Shown: in pieces, positions 55,920-64,000 of the stretch
How positions within the stretch are numbered: the stretch's first letter is position 1
Layout: each line of letters starts with the position of its first letter
DNA from: Beijerinckiaceae bacterium
GTDB taxonomy: Bacteria; Pseudomonadota; Alphaproteobacteria; Rhizobiales; Beijerinckiaceae
Assembly (NCBI GenBank): GCA_947454485.1
Contig: CANGJJ010000011.1
Span: 1 to 64,000, forward strand
Direction of reading: 5' to 3'
DNA: 64,000 nt
The notes under the pieces: generated by a model
Databases searched by the model: none
Told to the model about the DNA's origin: nothing
Seen by the model: only the letters and a program-made list of their open reading frames with translations
Made by a program: the position numbers and the translations under genes

Positions 55920-56417
55920 ATGGCCTCGCCCTTCGATCAAGAACTCGTCGACAAAGCCACGCGCATCATCGAAACCTGCACAGCAAAAGGCTTGATGATT
56001 GCCACCGCAGAATCTTGCACCGGTGGTTTGGTAGCGGGTTTGCTAACAGAAATCTCAGGCTCGTCGTCTGTCATAGATCGCGGCTTCGTCACTTATTCCA
56101 ATGCTGCCAAACAAGACATGCTTGGCGTGCCGCAAACATTGCTTGACCAATATGGCGCAGTCAGCGAATCCGTCGCCAAAGCTATGGCGGAAGGTGCTCT
56201 GACACATTCACGCGCTAACATCGCCGTTGCGATCACAGGTGTGGCGGGGCCCACAGGTGGCAGTGCAGACAAGCCTGTTGGCCTCGTGCATTTTGCCAGC
56301 GCACGAAGCGGGCAAGATACACGGCCGGTTGAAAAACGCTTCGGGGATTTGGGACGCACACAGGTGCGGCGCGCAGCAATCAACTGCGCGCTCGACCTCA
56401 TTTTGCAGCGGATCTGA
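55920..56417 (+). CDS. CinA C-terminal domain protein (PncC-like nicotinamide-nucleotide amidase)
   Basis: The 165-aa single-domain protein matches the CinA C-terminal/PncC family, which deamidates NMN. TAESCTGGLVAGLLTEISGSS near the N-terminus and VAITGVAGPTGGSADKPVGLV near residue 101 are the hallmarks. The N-terminal MoaB-like domain of full CinA is absent, as in PncC. It is in an operon with ispDF. Its stop codon abuts the stop of the convergent gentisate dioxygenase-like gene. Confidence 0.92.
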   Translation: MASPFDQELVDKATRIIETCTAKGLMIATAESCTGGLVAGLLTEISGSSSVIDRGFVTYSNAAKQDMLGVPQTLLDQYGAVSESVAKAMAEGALTHSRANIAVAITGVAGPTGGSADKPVGLVHFASARSGQDTRPVEKRFGDLGRTQVRRAAINCALDLILQRI

Positions 56418-57446
56418 TCAGAGCACTTCGTCGCGGAAGAAGCCCATCGCATCTTGCGCGGCGCGATCAGAATAACTGAAGATCGTGCAATCCTCATTGG
56501 TCTTGAACGAGATCTCGCACCATGAAGGAGCGACAAAGATATCGTGCGGGCCAAAGGCAAAAGACTGGCCCTTGATCGTTACGGTGCCCGTCCCTTCAGC
56601 GACATTGAAGACGATATTCTCTGTCGAGCGATATTTCTTGCCGTCAAACCCCTTGGGCATGAACTGCATAAAGGCCGCCATGGTCGGGAAGGGATATTTC
56701 CCGTCAGCGGGATTGGCGTAGCGAAGCTTCACGCCATGAGCTGCATGCAAGGGCTGAGACTTGTAGAGATGACGTAGCGCCTCGCAGGTGCGCTCATAGG
56801 GATAGCGCAGGATCGGCGAGGCATGGGTTTCAGCTTTATAATCGACAGGCAGAAGTGCAGAGCCGAAGGCCGCAGTTGAATCGCCCTCGGAGCGATAGAG
56901 GGGCTGCACATCTTCAGGATAATCTTCGCGGAACGTTGCGCCGAAGAATTTCGTGAAGGCGGAATCAAGACCGTCCATCCACACGACAGGTTCATTTCCA
57001 ATATTACCATGATCGTGCCACGACCAATTGGGCGTCACCAGAAAATCACCGGGCTGCATCATCGCGCGCTCGCCAGCCACAGCGGTGTAAGCGCCCTTGC
57101 CTTCAACGACAAAGCGCAATGCATTGGGCGTATGGCGATGGGCTGCTGCAACTTCGCCTGGAAGAATGATCTGCAAGCCGGTGAAGAGCGTGTTGGCGAT
57201 GAAACTCGATCCGCGCATGGTTGGGTTTTCGAGCATCAAGACGCGGCGCTCGGCAAGCTTGGTGCCGATCAGTTCACAAGCCTTCATCAATTGCGGCTTC
57301 AGATCCGCCCATGACCAAAGCTTGGCCTGACAGGCAGAGCCCGGCTGCTGGGAGACTGTGCGCTCCCACAGGGGATTGAGATCAAGCGCTTTGATGTCTT
57401 TTGAAAAAGCCACGAGCTCGGGCGTCTGGGTGGCATCATGTGACAT
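56418..57446 (-). CDS. Gentisate 1,2-dioxygenase-like bicupin protein
   Basis: The 342-aa bicupin matches gentisate/1-hydroxy-2-naphthoate dioxygenases that open aromatic rings using Fe(II). The first cupin has AAAHRHTPNALRFVVEG (about 100-116) and SWHDHGN (about 143), supplying the His ligands. The second cupin (about 260-330) has few His residues, also usual. GAGGAG lies upstream of the ATG. It sits between cinA and coq10, in a place where related genomes usually have housekeeping genes only. Its product would suit FAH-fold hydrolases such as those near 21 kb, but no link is shown. Confidence 0.85.
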   Translation of the reverse strand: MSHDATQTPELVAFSKDIKALDLNPLWERTVSQQPGSACQAKLWSWADLKPQLMKACELIGTKLAERRVLMLENPTMRGSSFIANTLFTGLQIILPGEVAAAHRHTPNALRFVVEGKGAYTAVAGERAMMQPGDFLVTPNWSWHDHGNIGNEPVVWMDGLDSAFTKFFGATFREDYPEDVQPLYRSEGDSTAAFGSALLPVDYKAETHASPILRYPYERTCEALRHLYKSQPLHAAHGVKLRYANPADGKYPFPTMAAFMQFMPKGFDGKKYRSTENIVFNVAEGTGTVTIKGQSFAFGPHDIFVAPSWCEISFKTNEDCTIFSYSDRAAQDAMGFFRDEVL

Positions 57447-57503
57447 CGCTATGTCTCCTCACTCGTTCATTCTGTTCAGGCTTGCGGGACGGAGAAGTTG
57501 GCG

Positions 57504-58001
57504 TCAAGTCCCGCGCTCGTCAGATGACTTGCGCAGCTGTCCGCTGCGTCCGTAGATAAAATCGGCGCGTTTTTCGAAGGCTTCGGCAAATTTGCGGAAG
57601 GCGGTGTCGAACATCGAGCCCATCAAGAGGCCGAGGGTGCGGCTCGCGAATTCATAGTCGATGAAGAATTCCACCTCGCAGGCGCGCTCCGCTCCCTCGA
57701 TATCGCGGAAGGTCCAGCGGTTCTCGAGATGACGAAAGGGGCCATCGACATATTCGACAAGAATGGAGAGTTCTTCGCGATAGAGAGTGACGCGGCTGGT
57801 GAAAGTCTCCCGGATCGCGCCATAGCCAACTTGCATATCGGCGAGGATCACGTCTTGCCCTGCATCATTGGTCAAGCGCCTGCGCACCCGCAAGCCCTGA
57901 CAGAGCGGCAGGAAGCGCGGATATTGCTCCACGTCAGCGACGAGGTCGAACATATCCACTGCGGCATGGCGCACGCGGCGGGTGGTGCGATGAGAGGGCA
58001 T
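57504..58001 (-). CDS. Coq10/RatA-family START-domain protein (ubiquinone-binding)
   Basis: The 165-aa protein has a START/SRPBCC fold typical of Coq10-like proteins: RRVRHAAVDMFDLVADVEQYPRFLPLC at the N-terminus, then VEFFIDYEFASRTLGLLMGSMFD. Coq10 binds ubiquinone and helps its use in respiration; RatA homologues instead act on ribosomes. The start MPSHRTT is chosen over a longer frame that overlaps nothing informative. It ends the pdh/lipA gene run on this strand. Confidence 0.85.
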   Translation of the reverse strand: MPSHRTTRRVRHAAVDMFDLVADVEQYPRFLPLCQGLRVRRRLTNDAGQDVILADMQVGYGAIRETFTSRVTLYREELSILVEYVDGPFRHLENRWTFRDIEGAERACEVEFFIDYEFASRTLGLLMGSMFDTAFRKFAEAFEKRADFIYGRSGQLRKSSDERGT

Positions 58002-58073
58002 GACAAACCTAGGTGAAACCCGCGCCCTCATAGCACGCTGGTGTTTCAGGTAAACCCGGTAAGGTGCGAGGGC

Positions 58074-58643
58074 TCATCCCGGCTTGCCACCTTTGACGAA
58101 ATGATCGCCAAAACCGCCCGCCTGCGGCAAGTGCGTCAGGAAATTCAGCACATCCCCCCGCGAGCGCAGGATGAAGATGGTTCGGTTGCGGCGCTCCCGG
58201 TCGATCGCACCCATAATGCGGGGCGCCACATCGCTCGGGAAATTAAAAATATCCTTGAGTTTGGGCCAACGCGGCATGGCGGACCCCGAGCCTTTAGCGT
58301 CCGCCCTCCCCCGGATCGTGCTTTTGATGACGCTCATGGCGCAGAATGAGACCGGCAGATCGACCCAGACGAACCAATCGGCGCGCGGAACGCGCAGATC
58401 CAGAGTGTTGATGTCATTGCCCGCCATGATCCAGTCGTCACCCGCGCAGAGCTTGGCCACATGGCTCCGCCAAGAGCTGGCGTCCTTGGGCTCGAAACGC
58501 TCGCGCTCCTGCTCGATCTGGATGAGAGGAAGATTGAAGCGCTGCGACAATTCGCGCCCCAGCCTGAGACGCCCAGCGCCACGATTGCCTAGGATGAGGA
58601 CCCGCCGCGGCTGCTCTACCTGAAACCGAAGCGGATGCTCCAT
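58074..58643 (-). CDS. P-loop-like (AAA/adenylate kinase-type) protein with degenerate Walker A
   Basis: The 189-aa protein resembles small bacterial kinase-like proteins (shikimate/adenylate kinase fold): RVLILGNRGAGRLRLGREL at residues 14-32, NLPLIQIEQ, then WIMAGNDINTLDLRVPRADWFVWVDLP near 72-97 as the Walker B-like strand. In the Walker A position the Lys is Arg25 and the Ser/Thr is Leu26, so nucleotide binding is doubtful. The C-terminal half is Arg-rich. It lies between lipA and the coq10-like gene on the same strand. The function is unknown. Confidence 0.65.
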   Translation of the reverse strand: MEHPLRFQVEQPRRVLILGNRGAGRLRLGRELSQRFNLPLIQIEQERERFEPKDASSWRSHVAKLCAGDDWIMAGNDINTLDLRVPRADWFVWVDLPVSFCAMSVIKSTIRGRADAKGSGSAMPRWPKLKDIFNFPSDVAPRIMGAIDRERRNRTIFILRSRGDVLNFLTHLPQAGGFGDHFVKGGKPG

Positions 58644-58658
58644 AGGGTCCCCTGGGCG

Positions 58659-59648
58659 TTAAGTTCGTGCCAGCCGCGCTGCCTTCAACTTTGCGAAATC
58701 CTCGCCCGCATGATGCGAAGACCGCGTCAGTGGAGACGCCGACACAAGCAGAAACCCCTTGGCCCCGGCTACGGTTTCATAGGACTTGAACTCTTCTGGT
58801 GTGACGAAGCGCATCACCTCATGATGTTTGCGCGTCGGCTGCAGATATTGCCCGATGGTCAGGAAGTCGACATCTGCAGAGCGCAGGTCATCCATGAGCT
58901 GCAAAACTTCGTTCCGCTCCTCGCCCAACCCGACCATGATGCCGGATTTGGTAAAGATGGTAGGATCAAGCTCCTTCACCCGCTGCAACAAGCGGATCGA
59001 ATGGAAATAGCGCGCACCGGGACGCACCTTCAAATATTTCGACGGCACTGTTTCCAGATTGTGGTTGAACACATCGGGACGTGCCGCCACCACAACCTCA
59101 AGCGCACCCTCCTTGCGCAAAAAGTCGGGCGTCAGAATTTCAATCGTGGTCTTGGGCGAGCGCTCGCGAATGGCTCTGATGGTCTGCGCGAAATGCTCAG
59201 CACCGCCATCAGCCAGATCATCGCGATCAACCGACGTGATCACCACATGGCTGAGGCCCAGCTTGGCGACAGCGTCGGCAACCTTGGCGGGCTCTTGCGC
59301 ATCGAGTGCTTCAGGCAGGCCTGTGCGCACATTGCAGAAGGCGCAGGCGCGCGTGCAGGTGTCGCCCATGATCATGAAGGTTGCGTGCTTCTTCTCCCAG
59401 CACTCGCCGACATTGGGGCAGCCTGCTTCTTCGCACACGGTGACGAGCTTATGCTCTTTCACGATACGGTTGGTCTCGGCCCATTGCGGGGAGCCGGGAG
59501 CCTTCACGCGGATCCAATCCGGCTTGCGCAGAATGGGCGTGTCGGGGCGATTGGCTTTTTCAGGATGGCGTGGCTTGGCCGCCTCGCTGGCGCTGGTGTC
59601 GCCTGCGTTCCGCCGGGGGTCTTTGTTGATATCGAAGACAACCGCCAT
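58659..59648 (-). CDS. lipA: Lipoyl synthase
   Basis: Radical-SAM enzyme that inserts two sulfurs into octanoyl groups bound to E2 subunits. The 329-aa protein has the auxiliary cluster motif Cx4Cx5C in [12 protein letters not shown] and the radical-SAM Cx3Cx2C in [16 protein letters not shown] lies between them. The start at 59648 (MAVVFD) has AGGATGAG upstream; an ATG 36 nt further out is possible. It sits 15 nt before the P-loop-like gene and downstream of lpdA and pdhC, whose E2 protein is its substrate. Confidence 0.96.
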   Translation of the reverse strand: MAVVFDINKDPRRNAGDTSASEAAKPRHPEKANRPDTPILRKPDWIRVKAPGSPQWAETNRIVKEHKLVTVCEEAGCPNVGECWEKKHATFMIMGDTCTRACAFCNVRTGLPEALDAQEPAKVADAVAKLGLSHVVITSVDRDDLADGGAEHFAQTIRAIRERSPKTTIEILTPDFLRKEGALEVVVAARPDVFNHNLETVPSKYLKVRPGARYFHSIRLLQRVKELDPTIFTKSGIMVGLGEERNEVLQLMDDLRSADVDFLTIGQYLQPTRKHHEVMRFVTPEEFKSYETVAGAKGFLLVSASPLTRSSHHAGEDFAKLKAARLART

Positions 59649-59716
59649 GATCTCATCCTGTCGCGCGGGACCGCGTTCTGACATCTGTATCTAGGCCGCA
59701 GAGGCCCAGCGTGCAA

Positions 59717-60427
59717 TCACCTTGGCGTATGACTGCCCTGCGCTTTGCGCGGGGGGCCACCCGCCATGCCAAACCACAGGACATGGCGCGCGCCGCTCTT
59801 GCCGCGATGCGCCCGCACTTTGACCTCCTCAACGTCGAATTGGGCTTTGGACATGCGCTTGGCAAAATCCCGATCAGGCCCCTGCGACCAGACCCCCAAA
59901 ACCCCGCCCGGTTTCAGCGCGCGCCGCGCCACAGCGAGCCCCGCCATTCCGTAGAGACTGTCATTGGCATTTTGCGTCATGCCATCAGGTCCATTGTCGA
60001 CATCGAGCAGGATCGCATCCCATGCCCCTGCCCCATCGCGCATGATCTTGGCGACATCAGTCATATCAATCCGCACGCGCGGATCATCAAGGCAGCCATC
60101 AAAGAGCGATGCCATCGGGCCTTTGGCCCAGGACACGACCGCAGGCAAGAGTTCAGACACAACAATCAGAGCATCAGGACTTGCGACACTGAGCATGGCC
60201 CGGAGCGTAAAGCCCATACCAAGGCCACCGATCAAAATGCGTGGGCGCTTGCGATCAGCAATCCTCGAATAGCCGATGGTCGCGAGAGCCTCTTCAGACG
60301 CACTCAAACGACTGTTCATCAGCTCAATCGTGTCGAGGCGAATGGAAAACTCATCGCCGCGACGCGATAGTTTCAACTCGCCCCCGCCAGGAACCTGAAT
60401 ACGGTCGAGATGGATCCAGGGTTGCAC
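59717..60427 (-). CDS. Spermidine synthase-like SAM-dependent methyltransferase-fold protein
   Basis: The 236-aa Rossmann-fold protein is related to spermidine synthase: SAM-site ILIGGLGMGFTLRAML near 64, acidic motif VVSELLPAVVSWA near 90, LLDVDNGPDGM near 139. The N-terminal tetramerisation part of true SpeE and the catalytic Asp-Tyr context are not evident, so polyamine synthesis is uncertain. The start is GTG, 1 nt after the lpdA stop, with no ATG alternative near it. It sits in the lpdA-lipA interval. Confidence 0.78.
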   Translation of the reverse strand: MQPWIHLDRIQVPGGGELKLSRRGDEFSIRLDTIELMNSRLSASEEALATIGYSRIADRKRPRILIGGLGMGFTLRAMLSVASPDALIVVSELLPAVVSWAKGPMASLFDGCLDDPRVRIDMTDVAKIMRDGAGAWDAILLDVDNGPDGMTQNANDSLYGMAGLAVARRALKPGGVLGVWSQGPDRDFAKRMSKAQFDVEEVKVRAHRGKSGARHVLWFGMAGGPPRKAQGSHTPR

Positions 60428-60428
60428 G

Positions 60429-61874
60429 TCAGCTGTGGATCACGCGGCCATAAGCATCCATCACCGATTCATGCATCATCTCCGAAAGGGTCGGATGCGG
60501 GAACACAGTGTGGATCAACTCTTCCTCGGTCGTCTCGAGGTTCATGGCAATCACATAGCCCTGAATGAGTTCGGTCACTTCAGCGCCCACCATATGCGCG
60601 CCGAGCAACTTGCCGCTCTTGGCGTCAAAGATGGTCTTCACGAGACCTTCAGGCTCGCCCAGCGCAATCGCTTTGCCATTGCCCACGAAGGAGAAGCGAC
60701 CAACCTTGACCGTATGGCCAGCCTCTTTGGCTTTGGCTTCGGTGAGACCAACGCTGGCGACCTGCGGATGGCAATAAGTGCAGCCGGGGATCATGGTCTT
60801 TTCCATCGCATGGGTATGCAGACCCTTGATGGTTTCGACGCAGATCACGCCTTCATGTTCAGCCTTATGCGCGAGCATCGGCGGGCCAGCGACATCACCG
60901 ATTGCATAAACGCCGGGAACATTGGTGCGGCCCTTGCCGTCGGTGACAACTGCGCCGCGATCCATTTTCACGCCGAGCTTTTCAAGGCCCAAACCTTCAG
61001 TGTTGCACACAACACCAACAGCCGAGATCAAACGCTCTGCTTTAAGAACCTGCTTGGCGCCCTTGTCGTCTTCGACATGGCAGGTGACATCATTGGCACC
61101 CTTTTCAACCTTCACGACTTTCGTGGAGGTCATGATCTTGATGCCAGCTTTTTCGAAACGCTTGCGCGCAACAGCTGCGATCTCGGCATCTTCCACCGGC
61201 ATGATCTGCGGCAGAACTTCAACGACGGTCACTTCGCAACCCATGGTGCGATAGAAGCTGGCGAATTCAATACCAATCGCGCCTGACCCCATCACCACAA
61301 GCGACTTGGGGAAAGACGGGGGATTCATCGCTTCGAAATAGGTCCAGATCAATTTGCCATCGGGCTCGATGCCCGGCAGAACGCGCGGGCGTGCGCCGGT
61401 GGCAACAATGATGTGCTTTGCGGCATAAACGCCTTCACCCAAGACGCCCTTGGGAGCTGGATGTTGTGGCTGCACGGCAGGCTTCTTTGAGGCGCTGACG
61501 GTGACTTCACCAACTTTGGTGATATTCGCCTCGCCCCAAATCACATCAACTTTATTTTTCTTCAGCAGAAAACCAACGCCGCCATTGAGCTGTGCCGACA
61601 CACCGCGCGACCGCTTGATGACAGCTGAAGGATCAAAGGTCACTTTGCCTTCAATCTTCAAACCGTAATCTTCGGCATGTTGCGCATAGTGGAAGATCTC
61701 AGCCGAGCGCAGCAAAGCCTTGGTGGGGATGCAGCCCCAGTTGAGACAAATACCGCCCAGATGTTCGCGCTCAACGACAGCGGTTTTAAAACCGAGCTGC
61801 GCTGCACGAATGGCCGAGACATAACCGCCCGGACCGCCACCAATGATGAGAATGTCGTAAGGAGCGTTCGCCAT
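60429..61874 (-). CDS. lpdA: Dihydrolipoyl dehydrogenase (E3)
   Basis: Reoxidises dihydrolipoamide in the pyruvate dehydrogenase complex, 481 aa. FAD site GGGPGGYVSA at residues 12-21; redox disulfide Cys43-Cys48 in GGICLNWGCIPTK; NAD site GSGAIGIEFASF near 195; active-site His in HPHPTLSE near 462. All catalytic residues are present. It lies 11 nt after pdhC, within the operon that also carries pdhB. Confidence 0.97.
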   Translation of the reverse strand: MANAPYDILIIGGGPGGYVSAIRAAQLGFKTAVVEREHLGGICLNWGCIPTKALLRSAEIFHYAQHAEDYGLKIEGKVTFDPSAVIKRSRGVSAQLNGGVGFLLKKNKVDVIWGEANITKVGEVTVSASKKPAVQPQHPAPKGVLGEGVYAAKHIIVATGARPRVLPGIEPDGKLIWTYFEAMNPPSFPKSLVVMGSGAIGIEFASFYRTMGCEVTVVEVLPQIMPVEDAEIAAVARKRFEKAGIKIMTSTKVVKVEKGANDVTCHVEDDKGAKQVLKAERLISAVGVVCNTEGLGLEKLGVKMDRGAVVTDGKGRTNVPGVYAIGDVAGPPMLAHKAEHEGVICVETIKGLHTHAMEKTMIPGCTYCHPQVASVGLTEAKAKEAGHTVKVGRFSFVGNGKAIALGEPEGLVKTIFDAKSGKLLGAHMVGAEVTELIQGYVIAMNLETTEEELIHTVFPHPTLSEMMHESVMDAYGRVIHS

Positions 61875-61885
61875 TGTGGTTCTCC

Positions 61886-63202
61886 TTAGACCAGCATCGC
61901 CATCGGATTTTCGATGTAGTGACGGAAGGCCGAGATCAGCTCAGCGCCCAAGGCACCATCAACCGCGCGATGATCTGTCGAGAGCGTGACGCTCATCACA
62001 TTGGCGACGGTCGGCTGACCATTCTTGACCACAACCCGCTGCTCACCCGCACCAACAGCCAAAATAGTGGCGTGAGGCGGATTGATGACAGCCGAGAAAT
62101 GCTTGATGCCAAACATGCCCAAGTTAGACACAGCCGAAGTGCCGCCCTGATATTCATCGGGCTTCAGCTTGCGATTGCGTGCACGGGCCGCAAGATCTTT
62201 CATCTCATTGGAGATGGCAGAGAGCGACTTGGTGTCAGCATTGCGCACAACAGGCGTGATGAGCCCGCCGGGAATCGAAACAGCAACACCAAGATCAATC
62301 GTGCTGTGTTTCAGCATCGCGCCTTCCGTCCAGGTCACATTGGCGTCAGGCACCTTCTTGAGCGCCATAGCGAGTGCCTTGATGACGAAGTCATTGACGG
62401 AGACTTTATAGGCAGGCTTACCACCAACCTCCGGCGCGCCCTTGTTCACGTCTTCACGCAGCGCCATCAGCTTGTCGAGTTCGCAATCCACCGTGAGATA
62501 GAAATGCGGGATGGTTTGCTTGGCTTCCACCAGACGGCGCGCAATGGTTTTGCGCATCGAGTCATGGGGAATTTCTTCATAGGTGCCGGGCTGGAAGAGC
62601 TTCTTGATTTGCTCATCAGCCATGCCGCTGGCCATGGGAGCCGCAGATGCGCTGGCCGCTGTGGCAGGCTTCAAGGCGCCGCCTGCAAGAGCTGCCTTCA
62701 CATCGCGCTCAACAATACGGCCGTGAGGACCGGTGCCACTGATGCGCGCCAGATCAATATTGCCGTCCTTAGCAAGTCGCTTGGCCAGCGGCGAAGCAAA
62801 GACGCGCGCGCCAGCAGGAGCAGCAGCAGCAATAGCTGCGGGCGCTGCCACAGGTGCCGATGCAGGGGCTGGTGCAGCGGAGGGCGCAGGGGCCGCAGAA
62901 GCAGCAGCCTTGGGCGCAGGTGCAGCACCACCCGAGGCGGCAGCGCTTGCAACATCTTCGCCTTCGCCCGCAACAATCGCGATGAGCTGATTGACCGGCA
63001 CATCAGACGTGCCAGCGGCGATGACGATCTTGGCAAGCGTACCCTCGTCAACGGCTTCGACCTCCATTGTGGCCTTATCCGTTTCGATCTCAGCGAGCAC
63101 ATCACCCGCCTTGATCTTGTCGCCTTCCTTCTTGAGCCAGCGAGCGAGGTTGCCCTTCTCCATCGTCGGTGACAGCGCGGGCATCAGGATATTGATCGGC
63201 AT
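61886..63202 (-). CDS. pdhC: Dihydrolipoamide acetyltransferase, pyruvate dehydrogenase E2
   Basis: E2 core of pyruvate dehydrogenase, 438 aa. One lipoyl domain has the lipoylated Lys43 in [13 protein letters not shown] long Ala/Pro-rich linker (about 85-140) leads to the E1/E3-binding domain ([16 protein letters not shown] near 146). The catalytic domain ends with the active-site motif [13 protein letters not shown] single lipoyl domain is normal for alphaproteobacteria. The start [14 protein letters not shown] is the usual N-terminus; a longer frame is discarded. The DUF5076 gene lies 8 nt upstream. Confidence 0.96.
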   Translation of the reverse strand: MPINILMPALSPTMEKGNLARWLKKEGDKIKAGDVLAEIETDKATMEVEAVDEGTLAKIVIAAGTSDVPVNQLIAIVAGEGEDVASAAASGGAAPAPKAAASAAPAPSAAPAPASAPVAAPAAIAAAAPAGARVFASPLAKRLAKDGNIDLARISGTGPHGRIVERDVKAALAGGALKPATAASASAAPMASGMADEQIKKLFQPGTYEEIPHDSMRKTIARRLVEAKQTIPHFYLTVDCELDKLMALREDVNKGAPEVGGKPAYKVSVNDFVIKALAMALKKVPDANVTWTEGAMLKHSTIDLGVAVSIPGGLITPVVRNADTKSLSAISNEMKDLAARARNRKLKPDEYQGGTSAVSNLGMFGIKHFSAVINPPHATILAVGAGEQRVVVKNGQPTVANVMSVTLSTDHRAVDGALGAELISAFRHYIENPMAMLV

Positions 63203-63210
63203 GGGTCGCC

Positions 63211-63501
63211 TCAGTTGATCGTATCGCTGTGGTCGTCGGGAAGAGACCACTGGGATTGCAGGGTGCGGTAAATCTCCTCGAGCGCCTGATCACGCAGCGC
63301 GTCACCCTCTTGCGAATACATGCGCGCCACATGGCGAGCGACATCCACAAGCAGCGTGCCCCACACAGAAGGGCGCTCGAATGCGTTGCTGAGCGACACA
63401 TGCAATTCACCTTCGAGGATGAAGGCGCGAAGCACCTCCTGACCACCAGACGTCACAACATCCGGTGGCAGGGGGAGTTCATGCACGATGGGCTCAGCCA
63501 T
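63211..63501 (-). CDS. DUF5076 protein in the pdh operon
   Basis: The 96-aa protein has the DUF5076 pattern: [50 protein letters not shown]. Its role is unknown, but a gene of this type lies between pdhB and pdhC in related genomes, which suggests a link to the complex. It is 3 nt after pdhB and 8 nt before pdhC. No signal peptide or membrane segment is seen. Confidence 0.85.
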   Translation of the reverse strand: MAEPIVHELPLPPDVVTSGGQEVLRAFILEGELHVSLSNAFERPSVWGTLLVDVARHVARMYSQEGDALRDQALEEIYRTLQSQWSLPDDHSDTIN

Positions 63502-63504
63502 GGT

Positions 63505-64000
63505 TCACCGATACAAAACGGCCTTGGCCGCCTGAATAACGTCGGCCACTGTGGGAAGCGCAAGCTTCTCAAGATTGGAGGCGTAAGGCATCGGCACATC
63601 CTTGCCGGTCACGCGCATCACAGGTGCGTCGAGATAATCGAACGCAGCTTCCATAATGCGCATACCGATTTCAGAGCATACGCCGCTCTGCGGCCAACCC
63701 TCTTCCACCGCCACGCAGCGGCCCGTCTTCATGACCGAGCGTACAACGGTTTCAGTATCCATCGGACGGATCGTGCGCAGATCGATGATCTCCGCTTCGA
63801 TGCCCTCCTTGGCGAGTTCGTCAGCGGCCTTGACGCAATAGGTCATGCCGATACCAAAGGACACCAAGGTCACATGATGACCCACACGATGTACGCGCGC
63901 CTTGCCAATCGGCACGACGAAGTCATCCAGCTTCGGCACTTCGAAGCTCTGCCCGTAGAGGATTTCGTTCTCCAGGAAGATGACGGGATTGGGATCGCGG
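63505..64000 (-). CDS. pdhB: Pyruvate dehydrogenase E1 beta subunit, 5' part outside the window
   Basis: C-terminal part of the E1 beta subunit, about 164 codons visible. The frame is open to the window edge (RDPNPVIFLENEILYGQSFEV), so the gene continues beyond 64000. The transketolase C-terminal domain is complete, with LVSFGIGMTYCVKAADELAKEG and EEGWPQSGVCSEIG. Together with pdhC, lpdA and the missing upstream pdhA it would form the pyruvate dehydrogenase complex. Confidence 0.95.
   Translation of the reverse strand, partial: RDPNPVIFLENEILYGQSFEVPKLDDFVVPIGKARVHRVGHHVTLVSFGIGMTYCVKAADELAKEGIEAEIIDLRTIRPMDTETVVRSVMKTGRCVAVEEGWPQSGVCSEIGMRIMEAAFDYLDAPVMRVTGKDVPMPYASNLEKLALPTVADVIQAAKAVLYR

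Noticed and set aside
1-64000. CRISPR arrays, tRNA/rRNA genes, insertion sequences, toxin-antitoxin pairs, phage genes
   Set aside because: I looked for regular spaced repeats, tRNA arms, transposases and integrases and found none that could be supported.

Overview
This window is chromosomal DNA from an alphaproteobacterium, most likely of the Hyphomicrobiales (Rhizobiales). The evidence is gene content and order: a comEC-lexA pair, a PopZ/DUF2497 protein, an ExoR-like Sel1 protein, the dusB-ntrB-ntrC-ntrY-ntrX-hfq-hflX block with mazG facing it, a fused ispDF, and pdhB-DUF5076-pdhC-lpdA-lipA-coq10. The lexA promoter also carries the direct-repeat SOS box GTTC-N7-GTTC that is typical of this class. 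I cannot fix the family or genus. No tRNA, rRNA, CRISPR array, insertion sequence or prophage was recognised.

Layout. (1) 0-8.6 kb: end of comEC, lexA, sapC-like gene, an orphan tripartite-type solute receptor, a small secreted Cys-rich protein, a Pcm-like methyltransferase, tolC, popZ-like gene, DUF4236. (2) 8.7-20.2 kb: valS, exoR-like gene, xthA, a lipid A acyltransferase, a UbiH-like hydroxylase, a SulP transporter, a quinone oxidoreductase and rimO, with a pair of inverted REP-like elements before rimO. (3) 20.3-33.6 kb: an accessory catabolic and transport segment. It holds two fumarylacetoacetase-fold hydrolases, an extradiol dioxygenase, a YciI-like protein, a fused Fe(III)-type ABC permease, hydantoinase/oxoprolinase subunits B and A, two NitT/TauT-type permeases, their binding protein, a Tat-exported vWA (DUF1194) protein and a TauD/TfdA-type dioxygenase. 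No ABC ATPase and no transcription regulator lie in this segment. (4) 34-43 kb: an HWE histidine kinase, then rlpA, dacC-tmk-holB-metG-tatD-MBL hydrolase, tightly packed with 1-4 nt overlaps. (5) 43.1-54.6 kb: a double cold-shock protein behind a long leader, mazG, and the nitrogen-regulation block. (6) 54.7-64 kb: ispDF, cinA, a gentisate dioxygenase-like gene, and the pyruvate dehydrogenase/lipoate operon, with pdhB running off the right end.

How the genes work together. The left, centre and right are housekeeping: SOS control, envelope and polarity, tRNA charging, replication clamp loading, nitrogen sensing, Hfq-based RNA regulation, isoprenoid and lipoyl metabolism. Segment 3 looks like a ring-cleavage and amide/lactam hydrolysis module with its own importers. 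Its substrate cannot be read from sequence.

I did not find a clear-cut new system. The most unusual items are the ATPase-less hydantoinase/ABC/vWA operon, the secreted protein with a duplicated Cys motif, the long structured leader before the double cold-shock gene, and a P-loop-like protein that has lost its Walker A lysine. Start sites were re-chosen from Shine-Dalgarno context where possible; xthA, the fused permease and hyuB appear to start at TTG.
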